Below, in pieces: positions 22,460 to 22,728 of a DNA stretch of 22,728 nucleotides. Each line of letters begins with the position of its first letter. Position 1 is the stretch's first letter. The stretch is from a virus. The notes beneath the pieces were generated by a model. That model did no database searches and was not told the DNA's origin. It saw nothing but the letters and a program-made list of their open reading frames with translations. Made by a program: the position numbers and the translations under genes. Location: positions 1 to 22,728 of the IMG/VR virus record IMGVR_UViG_3300045115_000073; one strand, 5' to 3'.

Positions 22460-22728
22460 CTAGCCCTCGTCGTCCTGGGAAATGGCCATTTCGTATTCCT
22501 GGGGCTGCTGTTGCTGGGTGGCCTGCCTCCGGCGGCCCTTGAGATCCTGGATCATCTTGCGGGTGGACGGCGGCAGCGAGACCTTCAGGCGCTCGCGGAT
22601 GAGCCTGGGGTGAGCCCCGGCCTGCAGGGCGAGCACGATCTCCACCATGACCCACCGGATCCGCAGTTCTTCTTCCGAGTTCTTGCGCAGCTTCGTGGCG
22701 ATCGGCAGGAAGATCAGGTTGGCCGCTC
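22460..22728 (-). CDS. motA: Flagellar motor stator protein MotA, C-terminal part (continues beyond window)
   Basis: The - strand frame is open from the window edge to TAG at 22462-22460, about 89 codons. It reads AANLIFLPIATKLRKNSEEE, then VMVEIVLALQAGAHPRLIRERL and SLPPSTR, followed by a Gln-rich tail. This is the standard C-terminal end of MotA: the last membrane helix (LANLIFLPIA-K) followed by the cytoplasmic SEEE...EGILAIQAG-PR-IEE-L segment. MotA and MotB form the proton- or sodium-driven stator. The gene is host chromosomal, on the opposite strand to the phage, and fixes the insertion site. The Gln-rich terminal tail is unusual. Confidence 0.85.
   Translation of the reverse strand, partial: AANLIFLPIATKLRKNSEEELRIRWVMVEIVLALQAGAHPRLIRERLKVSLPPSTRKMIQDLKGRRRQATQQQQPQEYEMAISQDDEG

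Noticed and set aside
1-22728. tRNA genes, CRISPR arrays, insertion sequences
   Set aside because: No tRNA-like cloverleaf, no regularly spaced repeats and no transposase gene were seen in the window.

Overview
The window is the late (lysis, packaging, head and tail) half of a Mu-like transposable prophage, ending at its right junction with host DNA. It is strongly GC-rich with G/C-dominated third codon positions. All phage genes are on the + strand and tightly packed, with ATGA, GTGA or TGATG stop/start overlaps at most junctions. The host is a flagellated bacterium: the last ~350 bases, on the - strand, encode the C-terminus of the stator protein MotA followed by the first codons of MotB. 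The prophage appears to sit inside motB. The sequence alone does not let me name the host phylum.

Layout. 1-680: amidase endolysin, cut by the window start, reading in frame into a holin-like two-helix segment that has its own internal start. 680-1322: a membrane/coiled-coil protein and a Mu gp26-like small protein. 1330-5134: packaging genes, namely a gp27-like small terminase (DUF3486), a DUF4258-like protein, a gp28-like large terminase and a gp29-like DUF935 portal. 5124-7074: a MuF-type head morphogenesis protein with a PBECR2-type nuclease-like C-terminal domain, then a gpG-like virion morphogenesis protein. 7256-10068: gpI-like protease/scaffold, a DUF2190 decoration protein with a large 14-residue-repeat insert, and the major capsid protein. 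10138-11779: head-completion and neck genes, including a DUF1320 gp36-like protein. 11783-22286: tail genes, namely tube protein, tail assembly chaperone with a frameshifted extension, tape measure, hub-like protein and a Dit-like/receptor-binding fusion. 22287-22373: phage right end. 22374-22728: host motB and motA fragments.

The head module follows phage Mu order (gp27, 28, 29, 30, G, I, capsid, 36, 37). No contractile sheath gene follows; a tube protein, chaperone and long tape measure do. The virion should therefore be a siphovirus, like the B3/D3112 type of transposable phages rather than Mu itself.

The most noteworthy observations are: (1) a predicted +1 programmed frameshift at UCC_UUU_CGA_UGA at the end of the chaperone gene, feeding a 125-codon frame that has no start codon of its own; (2) an ancient internal duplication in that chaperone; (3) interruption of motB with a TG...CA-type phage end; (4) a nearly identical intergenic element on both sides of the capsid gene; (5) the repeat insert in the decoration protein; (6) the toxin-like nuclease domain on the MuF protein; and (7) the endolysin/holin-like continuous reading frame.
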